Shown here: positions 50,398 to 59,106 of the stretch, in pieces
Position numbering within the stretch: the first letter of the stretch is position 1
How the letters are laid out: each line of letters opens with the position of its first letter
Assembly: GCF_011393025.1 (NCBI RefSeq)
Contig: NZ_JAAOEO010000025.1
Coordinates: forward strand, 1-60,536
Length of the DNA stretch: 60,536 nucleotides
Origin: Neobacillus terrae
GTDB lineage: Bacteria > Bacillota > Bacilli > Bacillales > Cytobacillaceae
Reading direction: 5' to 3'
The notes under the pieces: model-generated
Told to the model about the DNA's origin: nothing
Databases searched by the model: none
The model's input: the letters and a program-made list of their open reading frames with translations, nothing else
Made by a program: the position numbers and the translations under genes

Positions 50398-51237
50398 TTG
50401 AAAAAGTCTGTCATAGCATTAAATAATGTATCTTTTCAATACGATTCCCAGGAAAACTATGCCCTAAAAGACGTTTCTTTTGAAATCTATGAAGGTGAAT
50501 GGCTTGCCATTGTCGGTCATAATGGTTCAGGAAAGTCTACCATGGCAAAGCTTTTAAATGGATTGCAGTTTCCACTAAAAGGGTGCATAACAGTGTGCGG
50601 CCAGGAACTGAATGAGGAAACGGTGTGGGATGTGCGCAAGCAAATTGGTATGGTTTTTCAAAATCCTGATAATCAGTTTGTTGGAACAACTGTACAGGAT
50701 GATGTGGCTTTTGGTTTAGAAAATAACGGCATTCCTCGGGAAGAAATGGTTCTCCGTGTTCTAGAGTCCCTTAATAAAGTAAAAATGGACCTGTTTCTCG
50801 ATCAAGAGCCGCACCATCTTTCAGGAGGACAGAAACAGCGAGTCGCCATTGCAGGCGTTCTTGCGCTTCAGCCTTCGATTATTATTTTAGACGAAGCAAC
50901 CTCTATGCTTGACCCTCGGGGTAGAGAAGAGGTTTTAGAGACCGTCAGGGAGTTAAAGGGAAAAACGGATATTACCGTAATATCTATTACTCATGACTTG
51001 GAGGAGGCTGCTAAAGCAGATCGAATCATCGTTATGAACAAAGGCCATCTTTACAAACAAGGAACACCTGAAGAGATATTCCAAATGGATGAAGAATTGG
51101 TTTCTCTGGGGCTGGATATTCCATTCTCAATAAAGATGAGCAAAGCATTTCGTGAAAAAGGCCTGAAATTATCCAAATATTACTTAACAGAAGAAGAGTT
51201 GGTGACTGAGCTATGGACATCTCAATCCAGCAAGTAG
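50398..51237 (+). CDS. ecfA1: EcfA1, ATPase of the shared ECF vitamin/metal transporter
   Basis: The 279-residue ABC ATPase has Walker A GHNGSGKS (40-47), Q-loop FQNPDNQFVG, signature LSGGQKQR near 141 and Walker B IIILDEATS. With EcfA2 and EcfT it energises substrate-binding S-components encoded elsewhere. I chose TTG 50398, 8 bases after GAGAGGGGAA; ATG 50374 is in frame but has only a purine-rich stretch before it. The end overlaps ecfA2 by 25 bases. Confidence 0.93.
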   Translation: MKKSVIALNNVSFQYDSQENYALKDVSFEIYEGEWLAIVGHNGSGKSTMAKLLNGLQFPLKGCITVCGQELNEETVWDVRKQIGMVFQNPDNQFVGTTVQDDVAFGLENNGIPREEMVLRVLESLNKVKMDLFLDQEPHHLSGGQKQRVAIAGVLALQPSIIILDEATSMLDPRGREEVLETVRELKGKTDITVISITHDLEEAAKADRIIVMNKGHLYKQGTPEEIFQMDEELVSLGLDIPFSIKMSKAFREKGLKLSKYYLTEEELVTELWTSQSSK

Positions 51238-52079
51238 AATACCGTTACCAGGTAAATACGCCTTTTGAGAGACTCGCCATTCAGGATGTCTCTATCGATT
51301 TTCCGACAGGTATCTATATGGCTGTCATAGGACATACTGGCTCCGGTAAGTCCACTCTTCTCCAACATTTAAATGCTCTCTTGCAGCCGACAAAGGGTAT
51401 GGTCAAAATAGGAGACCGGGAGATTCGGGCAAATAGGAAAGAAAAGAATCTAAAAGAGGTTCGCCAAAGGGTTGGAATCGTCTTTCAATTTCCAGAACAT
51501 CAATTATTTGAAGAGACAGTGGAAAAGGACATATGCTTTGGACCTCTTAATTTCGGTGTACATGAACCTGCAGCTAAGGAGCGGGCAAGACAGGCAATAA
51601 AACAGGTCGGTTTAAGCGAAGAAGTTCTTCAAAAGTCACCGTTTGACCTTTCAGGAGGCCAAATGCGCCGGGTAGCTATTGCTGGAGTGCTTGCCATGGA
51701 ACCGGATGTAATCGTCTTGGACGAGCCTACAGCAGGACTCGACCCACGCGGCAGAAAAGAAATTATGGATATGTTTTATCGTCTTCATAAGGAAAGAAAT
51801 CTTTCAACCATCCTTGTTACTCACAGTATGGAAGATGCTGCACGATATGCGGATCAGATTGCTATTATGCAAGATGGAAGACTAGTAAAGCAGGGGACTC
51901 CTCAAGAGATTTTTTCTTCTCCGGAAGGCCTGGTTAAAATGGGTCTTGATGTTCCCGAAGTAGTTAGATTCCAGCTTAAATTGGAAAAACAGTTTGGCAT
52001 TCGGCTGGATAAAACATACCTGACCATAGAACAATTGTCAGAGGCTTTCACCCGCTTACTGTCCGGGGGTGAAAAATGA
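51213..52079 (+). CDS. ecfA2: EcfA2, second ATPase of the ECF transporter
   Basis: The 288-residue ABC ATPase has Walker A GHTGSGKS (40-47), FQFPEHQLFE Q-loop, LSGGQMRR signature and VIVLDEPTAGLDPRG. It pairs with EcfA1. The start lies inside ecfA1 and has only a weak binding site, so it is probably translated by coupling. Its TGA overlaps the ecfT start. Confidence 0.95.
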   Translation: MDISIQQVEYRYQVNTPFERLAIQDVSIDFPTGIYMAVIGHTGSGKSTLLQHLNALLQPTKGMVKIGDREIRANRKEKNLKEVRQRVGIVFQFPEHQLFEETVEKDICFGPLNFGVHEPAAKERARQAIKQVGLSEEVLQKSPFDLSGGQMRRVAIAGVLAMEPDVIVLDEPTAGLDPRGRKEIMDMFYRLHKERNLSTILVTHSMEDAARYADQIAIMQDGRLVKQGTPQEIFSSPEGLVKMGLDVPEVVRFQLKLEKQFGIRLDKTYLTIEQLSEAFTRLLSGGEK

Positions 52080-52876
52080 TGATGGAAAAAATGATTTTTG
52101 GCCGTTATGTTCCTGCAGATTCTGCCATTCACAGGATGGACCCCCGTGCCAAAATTTTGATTGTATTTTTATTTGTTTGCGTGGTATTCCTGGCCAATAA
52201 TGGGGTTACCTATCTTCTTCTTGGGATTTATACATTCTTAATGATCGCCATGTGTAAAATACCTGCCCGATTCTTGTATGCTGGTCTAAAGCCTGTGCTA
52301 TGGCTTGTTATTTTTACTTTAATCCTTCAGTTGTTTTTTACAAAAGGAGGGAACCTGGTTTTTAGCTACGGGCCAATTAAGATTTATCAGGAAGGTATCA
52401 GACAGGGAATTTTCATCTCTTTCAGGTTTTTTTTCCTTATTTTGATGACATCCCTGCTTACTTTGACCACTACCCCCATTGAAATTACTGATGGGTTAGA
52501 ATCGTTATTGCATCCTTTGAAAAAAATTCGTTTTCCTGTACATGAAATGGCCTTGATGCTGTCGATTTCGCTTCGTTTTATTCCAACTTTAATGCAGGAA
52601 ACCGACAAGATCATGAAAGCGCAAATTGCACGGGGAGTAGAATTTGGGAGCGGGCCGATTAAGGACAGGATCAAGGCAGTAGTCCCTTTGCTTATCCCTT
52701 TGTTTGTCAGCTCTTTTAAACGTGCAGAAGAACTGGCAATTGCTATGGAAGCTAGAGGATACAAAGGCGGAGAAGGACGCACAAAATACCGGCTATTGGA
52801 CTGGAAAGCAGCAGATACACTTATTCTGTTAATATTATTGGTTTTGACCTTGCTGCTGTTTTTATTTCGAACATAA
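52076..52876 (+). CDS. ecfT: EcfT, transmembrane coupling subunit of the ECF transporter
   Basis: The 266-residue membrane protein has several hydrophobic spans (about 28-60, 68-90, 108-135, 240-262) and two coupling-helix motifs with Ala-Arg-Gly (AQIARGVEFG, AMEARGYKGG) that bind the two ATPases. Three consecutive in-frame ATGs open the frame; the first overlaps the ecfA2 TGA. GGGGGTGA is the binding site. Confidence 0.95.
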   Translation: MMMEKMIFGRYVPADSAIHRMDPRAKILIVFLFVCVVFLANNGVTYLLLGIYTFLMIAMCKIPARFLYAGLKPVLWLVIFTLILQLFFTKGGNLVFSYGPIKIYQEGIRQGIFISFRFFFLILMTSLLTLTTTPIEITDGLESLLHPLKKIRFPVHEMALMLSISLRFIPTLMQETDKIMKAQIARGVEFGSGPIKDRIKAVVPLLIPLFVSSFKRAEELAIAMEARGYKGGEGRTKYRLLDWKAADTLILLILLVLTLLLFLFRT

Positions 52877-52888
52877 TGGTGAAGGAAA

Positions 52889-53629
52889 ATGCAGAGATAT
52901 AAATGCTTAGTTTCGTATGATGGCACAGGGTTTGAAGGATATCAGATACAGCCTAATGGCAGAACGGTCCAGGGAGAGCTGGAAAGGGTACTGAATAAGC
53001 TTCATAAAGGTGGTCCAGTCAAAGTATCTGGATCAGGTAGAACGGATGCAGGAGTGCATGCAAAAGGCCAGGTTATCCACTTTGATTCAGCGCTTTCCAT
53101 TCCTGAAGAAAAATGGGGGATGGCTCTTAACTCGCTCTTGCCCAAGGATTTAACTATTTTAAAGGTTGAAAAAGCGGATCCGGAGTTCCATGCAAGATTT
53201 AACGCGGTGGGAAAAGAATACCGGTATCAATTACTTCTATCAAAAAGCAGGAGTCCATTCCTCCGCAATTATGCATACCATTATCCATACCCATTGAATT
53301 TGGAAGCAATGGAGGAAGGTTTTAATTATTTAAGAGGTACCCATGACTTTACTAGCTTCTGCTCCGCTAAAACAGAAGTGACAGATAAAATCAGAACGAT
53401 TAGAGAAATCGACTATTTTATTAAAGATAATCTTTTGGTACTGAGATTTGCCGGTAATGGCTTTTTATACAATATGGTCCGTATTCTGACCGGTACTTTG
53501 CTGGAAGTAGGAGCAGGTGAGAGAAAGCCAGAGGAGTTGGCAGAGATTCTCAAGGGGAAAGACCGCAGGCTGGCAGGTAAAACCGCCCCACCACACGGGC
53601 TTTATCTCTGGAAAGTATTTTACGAGTAG
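52889..53629 (+). CDS. truA: TruA, tRNA pseudouridine(38-40) synthase
   Basis: The 246-residue enzyme isomerises uridines 38, 39 and 40 in the anticodon arm. The catalytic aspartate D53 is in GSGRTDAGVHAKGQV. YQIQPNGRTVQGELE and FLYNMVRILTGTLLEVG are conserved. It follows ecfT by 12 bases with GGTGAAGGA as the site. Confidence 0.97.
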   Translation: MQRYKCLVSYDGTGFEGYQIQPNGRTVQGELERVLNKLHKGGPVKVSGSGRTDAGVHAKGQVIHFDSALSIPEEKWGMALNSLLPKDLTILKVEKADPEFHARFNAVGKEYRYQLLLSKSRSPFLRNYAYHYPYPLNLEAMEEGFNYLRGTHDFTSFCSAKTEVTDKIRTIREIDYFIKDNLLVLRFAGNGFLYNMVRILTGTLLEVGAGERKPEELAEILKGKDRRLAGKTAPPHGLYLWKVFYE

Positions 53630-53687
53630 TTCTTAATGACTTTAGTATAAAAATCGCAAAAACAACTAATCCGGGTGTAACATCTTC

Positions 53688-53716
53688 TTGACATATTGAC
53701 TGCAAGGCTTTATTAT
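53688..53716 (+). promoter_or_regulatory. Sigma-A promoter of rplM-rpsI
   Basis: TTGACA (53688-53693), 17 bases, TATTAT (53711-53716). It lies about 190 bases before rplM, leaving a structured leader. Confidence 0.88.
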
Positions 53717-53734
53717 AGCATATGTATGTATTTT

Positions 53735-53840
53735 AATCCCACGATAAAGCCCCGGAAAGTCTTCATCGTGATTGAAAATATATGATTGAAAATGCTAGCG
53801 CACGAATCTGTCAGCGGATGATTCCGGAACAAATCAAATG
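53735..53840 (+). promoter_or_regulatory. Likely L13 autoregulatory leader
   Basis: CACGAT (53740-53745) pairs with ATCGTG (53765-53770) around AAGCCCCGGAAAG, followed by a region with further short inverted repeats. L13 leaders are known upstream of rplM in Bacillus; position and overall form fit. I assign it mainly by context, with approximate borders. Confidence 0.5.
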
Positions 53841-53906
53841 CTGAAAGCTCATATAAAGCGCGGTCGAAAAAAATATCTTTTAAAGGATCTATTAGGAGGG
53901 AAACTC

Positions 53907-54344
53907 ATGCGTACAACGTTTATGGCAAATGCAAACAATATTGAGCGTAAATGGTACGTTATTGATGCTGAGGGCAAAACTCTTGGACGTCTTGCTTCAG
54001 AAGTAGCATCAATCTTACGTGGAAAAAACAAACCAACTTTTACACCACATGTTGACACTGGTGATCATGTTATCATTCTTAACGCTTCAAAAGTACACCT
54101 TACAGGCAAAAAGCTTACTGATAAAATCTACTACAGACACAGCTTGCACCCAGGCGGTTTGAAAACTAGAACAGCTCTTGAAATGCGTACTAACTACGCT
54201 GAAAGAATGCTTGAGCTTGCAATTAAAGGCATGCTTCCAAAGAATTCTCTTGGCCGTCAAATGTTCAAAAAGCTGCACGTTTATGCAGGCAGCGAGCATC
54301 AACACCAAGCACAACAACCGGAAGTTTACGAACTTCGCGGATAA
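53907..54344 (+). CDS. rplM: 50S ribosomal protein L13
   Basis: The 145-residue protein (MRTTFMANANNIERKWYVIDA; GKTLGRLASEVASILRGK) is an early 50S assembly protein. ATG 53907 follows TAGGAGGG and gives the normal length; an in-frame ATG at 53838 would add a basic leader and lacks a good site. rpsI follows after 20 bases. Confidence 0.97.
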   Translation: MRTTFMANANNIERKWYVIDAEGKTLGRLASEVASILRGKNKPTFTPHVDTGDHVIILNASKVHLTGKKLTDKIYYRHSLHPGGLKTRTALEMRTNYAERMLELAIKGMLPKNSLGRQMFKKLHVYAGSEHQHQAQQPEVYELRG

Positions 54345-54364
54345 TTTAAAGGGAGGGTATTAAC

Positions 54365-54757
54365 TTGGCACAAGTTCAATATATCGGCACAGGCCGTCGT
54401 AAGAGCTCTGTTGCACGTGTACGTTTAGTACCAGGTAACGGACAAATCTTAATCAATGATCGTGAAATTGAAAACTATATCCCATTCGAAGCTTTGCGTG
54501 AAGTTCTTAAGCAGCCATTAGTGGCTACTGAAACACTTGGAAGCTATGATGTAGTTGTAAACGTAAATGGCGGTGGTTACACTGGCCAAGCTGGAGCAAT
54601 CCGTCACGGTATCGCACGTGCATTGCTTCAGGCTGATCCAGAATTCCGTCCAACACTTAAGCGTGCAGGACTATTAACTCGTGACGCTCGTATGAAAGAA
54701 CGTAAGAAATACGGTCTTAAAGGCGCTCGTCGTGCACCTCAGTTCTCAAAACGTTAA
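54365..54757 (+). CDS. rpsI: 30S ribosomal protein S9
   Basis: The 130-residue protein (MAQVQYIGTGRRKSSVARVRL) has a C-terminal tail ending FSKR whose final Lys-Arg reaches the P-site tRNA anticodon. The start is TTG, 6 bases after GGGAGGGTA. It closes the rplM-rpsI operon before a terminator. Confidence 0.97.
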   Translation: MAQVQYIGTGRRKSSVARVRLVPGNGQILINDREIENYIPFEALREVLKQPLVATETLGSYDVVVNVNGGGYTGQAGAIRHGIARALLQADPEFRPTLKRAGLLTRDARMKERKKYGLKGARRAPQFSKR

Positions 54758-54768
54758 TTTTATTATTC

Positions 54769-54803
54769 AACCTCATCCAGCCTTGGATGGGGTTTTTATT
54801 TTT
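54769..54803 (+). terminator. Terminator of rplM-rpsI
   Basis: AACCTCATCC (54769-54778) pairs with GGATGGGGTT (54785-54794), followed by TTTATTTTTT. Confidence 0.9.
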
Positions 54804-54950
54804 TATCCTTCCTTATCACCTATAAAACAATTTCTCCTGCCCCAATTATGCTTTTTTTCAAATGTATGAAGAAATGGAAATGGAAAACACCGCGGATGCT
54901 GTATTTCTCCACCAGAGAGGTTAAAGACTATCTGTAAGAGGTGAATACAG

Positions 54951-55394
54951 TTGAATTTGATAACAACCTTACAGGAAAAGAGAAAAGAAAGACAGATAAA
55001 ATATGAGCGGTCTGTTTTAAAAGACCTTTCAATAAATGTGTTAAAAGAAAGAGTACAGAAGTACTTTGGATCCTTTAGACTGACATCAAGTTTGCTGATG
55101 AATTCCGGAATCCAGGAGGCCTGCTACGATGTTGCGCTGGAATCTTATTTGCTCGGTGCTAATTTAAGTAAGTTTGGAGTTTATGGTGAATCAGTTACAG
55201 AGGTGAAAAGACGATGCACCAGCGAAGAAAAACATTTGATTGATACACTTTATAACTTCTTCCTTTACTGGAGTACTGAGGAGGACGGGGTTCTTAGCGA
55301 ATCACTTTATTATTTATGTGAACAATATGTTGAAGTCTGGTGGATGGAGGGATTTGAGAAAGGCAAAAAGCGCCAAAAGCTTCGGCTGCATTAA
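54951..55394 (+). CDS. ybaK: YbaK-family protein (DUF2521), function unknown
   Basis: The 147-residue soluble protein is rich in charged helices and contains an EEKHLIDTLYNFFLYW stretch followed by CEQYVEVWWMEGFEKGKK. It matches the conserved Bacillus protein YbaK in length and in position before cwlD. I see no catalytic motif. The start is TTG after an AAGAGGTGA site. In B. subtilis, ybaJ lies between rpsI and this gene; it is missing here. Confidence 0.85.
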   Translation: MNLITTLQEKRKERQIKYERSVLKDLSINVLKERVQKYFGSFRLTSSLLMNSGIQEACYDVALESYLLGANLSKFGVYGESVTEVKRRCTSEEKHLIDTLYNFFLYWSTEEDGVLSESLYYLCEQYVEVWWMEGFEKGKKRQKLRLH

Positions 55395-55609
55395 TTTCCT
55401 TGAAGGAAAGGCAACATCCATGGGTATTTTCATCCTTCCATGGGATGATGAATTCTAACGCCCCGCCAGGCTTGGTCCTTCATATCCCCGATGAGAGACT
55501 TTTTCCTTTCAGGAAGACTTGACTTAGTGCTTAAAACATCCTGCGTGAAGGTAATTATATCGTTACGCCATAGTTACTGATTTTACTCAAATACTTCCTG
55601 TTCTAAATT

Positions 55610-55629
55610 CCTTTTGCTGGCCATATAGT
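55610..55629 (+). promoter_or_regulatory. Possible sporulation promoter of cwlD (sigma-E-like)
   Basis: CATATAGT (55622-55629) resembles a sigma-E -10 (CATACAAT), with CTAAATT-like sequence about 13 bases upstream as a poor -35. It lies 37 bases before cwlD. In B. subtilis cwlD is made from sigma-E and sigma-G promoters. Weak evidence. Confidence 0.3.
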
Positions 55630-55665
55630 GAAGTGAAAAGGGACGAGCAGGAAGGAATGATATAG

Positions 55666-56388
55666 TTGTTGAGGAGAAAGGTGAAAATAACAGCAATAGT
55701 GGTCGGGGTTATCCTATTGTTTTTAATCATTCAATACGACTTTACCGAGAATAAATCCTGGAATACTTGGAATCTCCCTCTTACTGGAAAAGTGATACTA
55801 ATTGATCCTGGTCATGGCGGTCCCGACGGGGGAGCAGGCAATGAAAAGGCGCTTGAAAAGGATATCGCACTCGATGTTTCTCTTAAGGTCCGTGATTACC
55901 TTCAGCAGCAGGGAGCCATGGTTGTCATGACAAGAGAAACGGATAAAGACCTTGCTCCGGAAGGAATGAAGGGATACAGCCGAAGAAAGGTTGCCGATTT
56001 AAAAGAACGGCTAAAAATGATCAATGAATCTGATGCCGATCTATTTGTTAGTGTTCATTTAAATTCAATCCCTTCTGCCAGATGGAGCGGTGCTCAAACC
56101 TTTTATGCTCCTCAGTTCAAGGAAAACCAAAAGGCTGCCAGATTTATTCAGGCCGAGCTCCGCCGCAACCTTGAAAATACAACTAGAAAAGCAAAGCCTA
56201 TAAGTCAGGTGTATATTTTAAAGCATGCTAAGAGGCCAGGCGCCCTTGTTGAAATTGGATTTCTCTCCAATCCACAGGAAAGATCAAATTTAAAGAGTGA
56301 AGCATATCAAGATATGATAGCTGCATCCGTTTATAAAGGGGTCCTTCGATTTTTTACAAATGAAAAGGGATTAAAGGAGACTGAGTAG
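55666..56388 (+). CDS. cwlD: CwlD, spore-cortex N-acetylmuramoyl-L-alanine amidase
   Basis: The 240-residue protein has one N-terminal membrane/signal segment (about 8-23) and an Amidase_3 domain with zinc ligands H50 (IDPGHGG) and E64, a SVHLNS histidine and the catalytic glutamate in LVEIGFLSN. With PdaA it makes the muramic-delta-lactam of the spore cortex, needed for germination enzymes. The TTG start follows AGGAAGGA; the next TTG is an alternative. Confidence 0.95.
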   Translation: MLRRKVKITAIVVGVILLFLIIQYDFTENKSWNTWNLPLTGKVILIDPGHGGPDGGAGNEKALEKDIALDVSLKVRDYLQQQGAMVVMTRETDKDLAPEGMKGYSRRKVADLKERLKMINESDADLFVSVHLNSIPSARWSGAQTFYAPQFKENQKAARFIQAELRRNLENTTRKAKPISQVYILKHAKRPGALVEIGFLSNPQERSNLKSEAYQDMIAASVYKGVLRFFTNEKGLKETE

Positions 56389-56416
56389 GAAGGTGGAAAA
56401 CATCTTCCCTTTTTTT
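56388..56416 (+). terminator. Terminator of cwlD
   Basis: GGAAGGTG (56388-56395) pairs with CATCTTCC (56401-56408) with one G-T pair and a GAAAA loop, followed by seven T. It begins at the stop codon. Confidence 0.88.
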
Positions 56417-56503
56417 GTATAATTGTCGTACTCCCTCATAAGGCATCTTTCTTCTATTGCGATCGGGGCATGTGATTCATTTAACTGTTTAATTTATGAG
56501 GTA

Positions 56504-56512
56504 TGTTATACT
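56504..56512 (+). promoter_or_regulatory. Possible extended -10 promoter of salA
   Basis: TGTTATACT gives TG-N-TATACT, 34 bases before the gene. No convincing -35 is seen at 17 bases. Confidence 0.45.
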
Positions 56513-56545
56513 TGTTTTAAAAAATGAATTAAAGGTGGGTGCAGG

Positions 56546-57604
56546 ATGTTAACGGAAGCAAAAATTCAGGAAATACTAAGCGGCTTAAAGGAACCATTTT
56601 TACATAAAACACTGGGTGAAATTAATGGTATTCAGGAGATTAAAATCAAAGAAGAGAAAAACCATGTAAGTGTTAAGGTGGCGATTGCGAAAACAGGAAC
56701 AGCAGAACAGCTGCAGCTGCAAACAGAAATTGTAAACAAGCTAAAGCAGGCTGGAGCTGCAACGGTCGGTATCCGTTTCGCTGAGCTTCCTGAGGAAGAA
56801 CTGCAAAAGCATCGTGCTTCTATCCCTGAGGCGGACAAGGGTCTTCTCTCCCCAGGCAGCAAGACTACCTTTATTGCAATTGCCAGCGGAAAAGGCGGAG
56901 TAGGAAAATCAACAGTATCAGTCAATCTTGCAGTATCTTTGGCACGCCTTGGCAAAAAGGTTGGCTTAATTGATGCTGATATTTATGGTTTCAGCGTGCC
57001 AGATATGATGGGAATTACCAAGCGTCCTCAAGTAAGAGGGGAAAGAATTATTCCGGTTGAGCGTTTTGGTGTTAAGGTTATATCAATGGGGTTCTTTGTC
57101 GAGGACAACGCTCCAATCATTTGGCGCGGCCCAATGCTTGGAAAAATGCTAAACAGCTTCTTTAATGAGGTTGAATGGGGAGATATTGACTATTTGCTTT
57201 TGGATTTACCTCCAGGAACAGGCGATGTAGCGCTTGATGTGCATTCTATGCTGCCATCATGCAAGGAAATCATTGTAACCACACCTCATCCAACTGCTGC
57301 CTTTGTAGCGGCAAGAGCAGGTGCCATGGCTCTAAGAACTGAACATGAGATTTTGGGTATTGTTGAAAATATGGCTTATTTTGAAAGCAAGAAAACCGGA
57401 GAAAAGGAATATGTTTTCGGAAAAGGCGGCGGCGACAAGCTTGCTGATGAACTTACTACGGAGGTTCTGGGAAGACTTCCTCTGGCACAGCCTGACTGGA
57501 ATGATTATGACTTTGCTCCATCTATATATCAGGAAGATCATGAAACGGGAAAAATTTATATGAGTATTGCTGAAAAAGTAGTTCATCTGCTTGATCAAAA
57601 ATAA
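56546..57604 (+). CDS. salA: SalA/Mrp family P-loop ATPase
   Basis: The 352-residue protein has an N-terminal MIP18/DUF59 domain (1-90) and a ParA/MinD-like ATPase domain with deviant Walker A GKGGVGKS near 115-122. Mrp proteins carry iron-sulphur clusters; in B. subtilis SalA is described as a regulator that represses scoC. No CxxC pair is obvious near the C-terminus, which may argue against cluster carriage. It has its own promoter region and terminator. Confidence 0.93.
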   Translation: MLTEAKIQEILSGLKEPFLHKTLGEINGIQEIKIKEEKNHVSVKVAIAKTGTAEQLQLQTEIVNKLKQAGAATVGIRFAELPEEELQKHRASIPEADKGLLSPGSKTTFIAIASGKGGVGKSTVSVNLAVSLARLGKKVGLIDADIYGFSVPDMMGITKRPQVRGERIIPVERFGVKVISMGFFVEDNAPIIWRGPMLGKMLNSFFNEVEWGDIDYLLLDLPPGTGDVALDVHSMLPSCKEIIVTTPHPTAAFVAARAGAMALRTEHEILGIVENMAYFESKKTGEKEYVFGKGGGDKLADELTTEVLGRLPLAQPDWNDYDFAPSIYQEDHETGKIYMSIAEKVVHLLDQK

Positions 57605-57611
57605 TGCATTC

Positions 57612-57645
57612 AAAAGGCCTCTTCATCCGAAGGGGCCTTTCTTAT
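57612..57645. terminator. Bidirectional terminator between salA and gerD
   Basis: AAAGGCCTCTT (57613-57623) pairs with AAGGGGCCTTT (57630-57640), one mismatch/wobble apart. T-rich sequence lies on both strands, and the two genes converge. Confidence 0.88.
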
Positions 57646-57659
57646 CTTTATTTCAATAA

Positions 57660-58265
57660 TTAACTTCCTCCCTGGCCGCCACTGCTTTGTCCTGTACCTT
57701 TTTGATCGGATTTTCCCTTTTGGGTTTCTTCGGCTGCCTTTAGGAGCAAGCTCTGCATCTTAACTTGAAAAATGGGGCTTGCCATTGTTTCAGTAATAAC
57801 CTTTTGAAGATTTGCCCTGTACTCTTTTGTTTTCAAGGAGTCCGCCATTTCTTTTTGAATTTCCGGTTCCTTAAAAACCTCCACCATCATTCCGCGGTAC
57901 TCAGGATCGTTCATTAAATCTTTCAATAGCTGCTGGTTCTCGGATTTCATATTTTTCGCGACTCCTGCAGCAAATTTTGGGTCACTAAAGGTTTTCTTTA
58001 ATATTTCAGTTCCTTTATCTGAAGTCAGGGTCTGCTGGATGGTATCTGTCACAACTTTTTGATCCATTACTAATTTCTCTTTCATCTTGTCATCAGACAT
58101 TACATCCTGAATAGCTTTTTTCCCATCATCCGTCTTTAGTATATCAACAACCATTTTCTTTGTTTGATCATAATCAACTTGACCTGCACCACTACTGCTT
58201 CCGCCTGAAGAGCAGGCACTTAGGAATAGGGTGAAAAGCAATAGCGGCATCAACTTTTTGTTCAT
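57660..58265 (-). CDS. gerD: GerD, spore-germination lipoprotein
   Basis: The 201-residue protein has a lipoprotein signal (MNKKLMPLLLFTLFLSAC, lipid-attachment C18), a Ser/Gly-rich linker, a long helical core with repeated short motifs, and a Gly/Ser/Gln-rich tail. In B. subtilis, GerD is needed to cluster nutrient germinant receptors in the inner spore membrane. I chose ATG 58265, which follows AAAGGGG on the reverse strand, over an in-frame GTG at 58283. A sigma-G-like promoter lies upstream. Confidence 0.94.
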   Translation of the reverse strand: MNKKLMPLLLFTLFLSACSSGGSSSGAGQVDYDQTKKMVVDILKTDDGKKAIQDVMSDDKMKEKLVMDQKVVTDTIQQTLTSDKGTEILKKTFSDPKFAAGVAKNMKSENQQLLKDLMNDPEYRGMMVEVFKEPEIQKEMADSLKTKEYRANLQKVITETMASPIFQVKMQSLLLKAAEETQKGKSDQKGTGQSSGGQGGS

Positions 58266-58298
58266 TTGATAAGCCCCTTTCACATGAATCCTTAATGT

Positions 58299-58329
58299 TA
58301 GGATGAAGAAAATGGGGAAGTATTATTCG
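58299..58329 (-). promoter_or_regulatory. Sigma-G promoter of gerD
   Basis: On the reverse strand CGAATA (58324-58329), 18 bases, CATCCTA (58299-58305). This fits the forespore sigma-G pattern (TGAATA, N17-18, CATACTA) with one change in each box, and B. subtilis gerD is sigma-G dependent. Confidence 0.75.
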
Positions 58330-58367
58330 CTTAAATTCTTCTATATCTGGATTTTTCAGACCCTCAT

Positions 58368-58376
58368 TGGTACAAT
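58368..58376 (+). promoter_or_regulatory. Possible extended -10 promoter of kbaA
   Basis: TGGTACAAT gives TG-N-TACAAT 38 bases before kbaA; the -35 region (TGGATT) is poor. It lies about 40 bases from the divergent gerD promoter. Confidence 0.42.
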
Positions 58377-58414
58377 CAAAAGGGAATTAATTTAGTGTGT
58401 GGGGGAAGAATAGA

Positions 58415-59083
58415 GTGACTAGCCGTAACTGGGTAAAATTGTTTATAAATACCTGCTTGATTGGCGGCCTGACAACTGCCATAGTGGGCCTTATTGTTAG
58501 ATGGAATGAATTCCAGCCGATATTTGCTGATATAAAAATAGTTGAGATTCTTTCAGTCCTGGTCTGGCTTATTGTAATGGGTATCCTTTTTAGTGTAATA
58601 AGCCAAATGGGCTTTTTTGCTTATTTGACCGTACATCGATTCGGGCTCGGTATCTTTAAATCCGTATCACTCTGGAATGGAGTACAAGCGGTCCTTATTA
58701 TTTTTGTTTTATTTGACCTTGTTTATTTACGTTTCCAGTCATTTGCTAAAAGTGGAGACAGTATTTTGCCGTATCTTGGTGTTGCTGCCTTTTTATTGGC
58801 CGTTGGTTTGTTGGTAGCCTGGATAAAAGCGAAAGAAACTAATAAAGAGGCATTTATTCCTGCATTATTTTTTATGATTGTGGTAACAGTCATAGAGTGG
58901 GTGCCAGTTCTTCGGGTAAATGAGCATAGCTGGTTTTATTTGATGCTTTTTGCCTTACTGGTGTGTAACGCTTATCAGGTATTAATTCTTCATAAGCTTA
59001 ATGCACAGTCTGATCGCCAGAGGGAAGAGCTTGCAGCTAAATCCAAGGCTGGGGGAAAGACAAAAAAGAAGCCGTCCATCTAA
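58415..59083 (+). CDS. kbaA: KbaA, activator of the KinB sporulation-signalling pathway
   Basis: The 222-residue membrane protein has about six hydrophobic spans and a charged C-terminal tail rich in lysine. SQMGFFAYLTVHRFGLGIF and ALFFMIVVTVIEWVPVLRVN match the KbaA family. It is needed for KinB to start the phosphorelay in B. subtilis, by an unknown mechanism. GTG 58415 follows GGGGGAAG; the upstream GTG 58397 precedes that site and is rejected. Confidence 0.92.
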   Translation: MTSRNWVKLFINTCLIGGLTTAIVGLIVRWNEFQPIFADIKIVEILSVLVWLIVMGILFSVISQMGFFAYLTVHRFGLGIFKSVSLWNGVQAVLIIFVLFDLVYLRFQSFAKSGDSILPYLGVAAFLLAVGLLVAWIKAKETNKEAFIPALFFMIVVTVIEWVPVLRVNEHSWFYLMLFALLVCNAYQVLILHKLNAQSDRQREELAAKSKAGGKTKKKPSI

Positions 59084-59099
59084 TTGGACGGCTTTTTTC
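59062..59099. terminator. Bidirectional terminator between kbaA and pdaB
   Basis: AGCCGTCCA (59070-59078) pairs with TGGACGGCT (59085-59093), with T7 on the forward side and A-rich sequence upstream that gives a T run on the reverse strand. The kbaA stop codon lies in the loop. Confidence 0.92.
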
Positions 59100-59106
59100 T
59101 ATATGA

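Noticed and set aside
55240..55458. 72-codon forward frame overlapping ybaK
   Set aside because: Lies in another frame inside ybaK, lacks a binding site and extends only slightly past its end.
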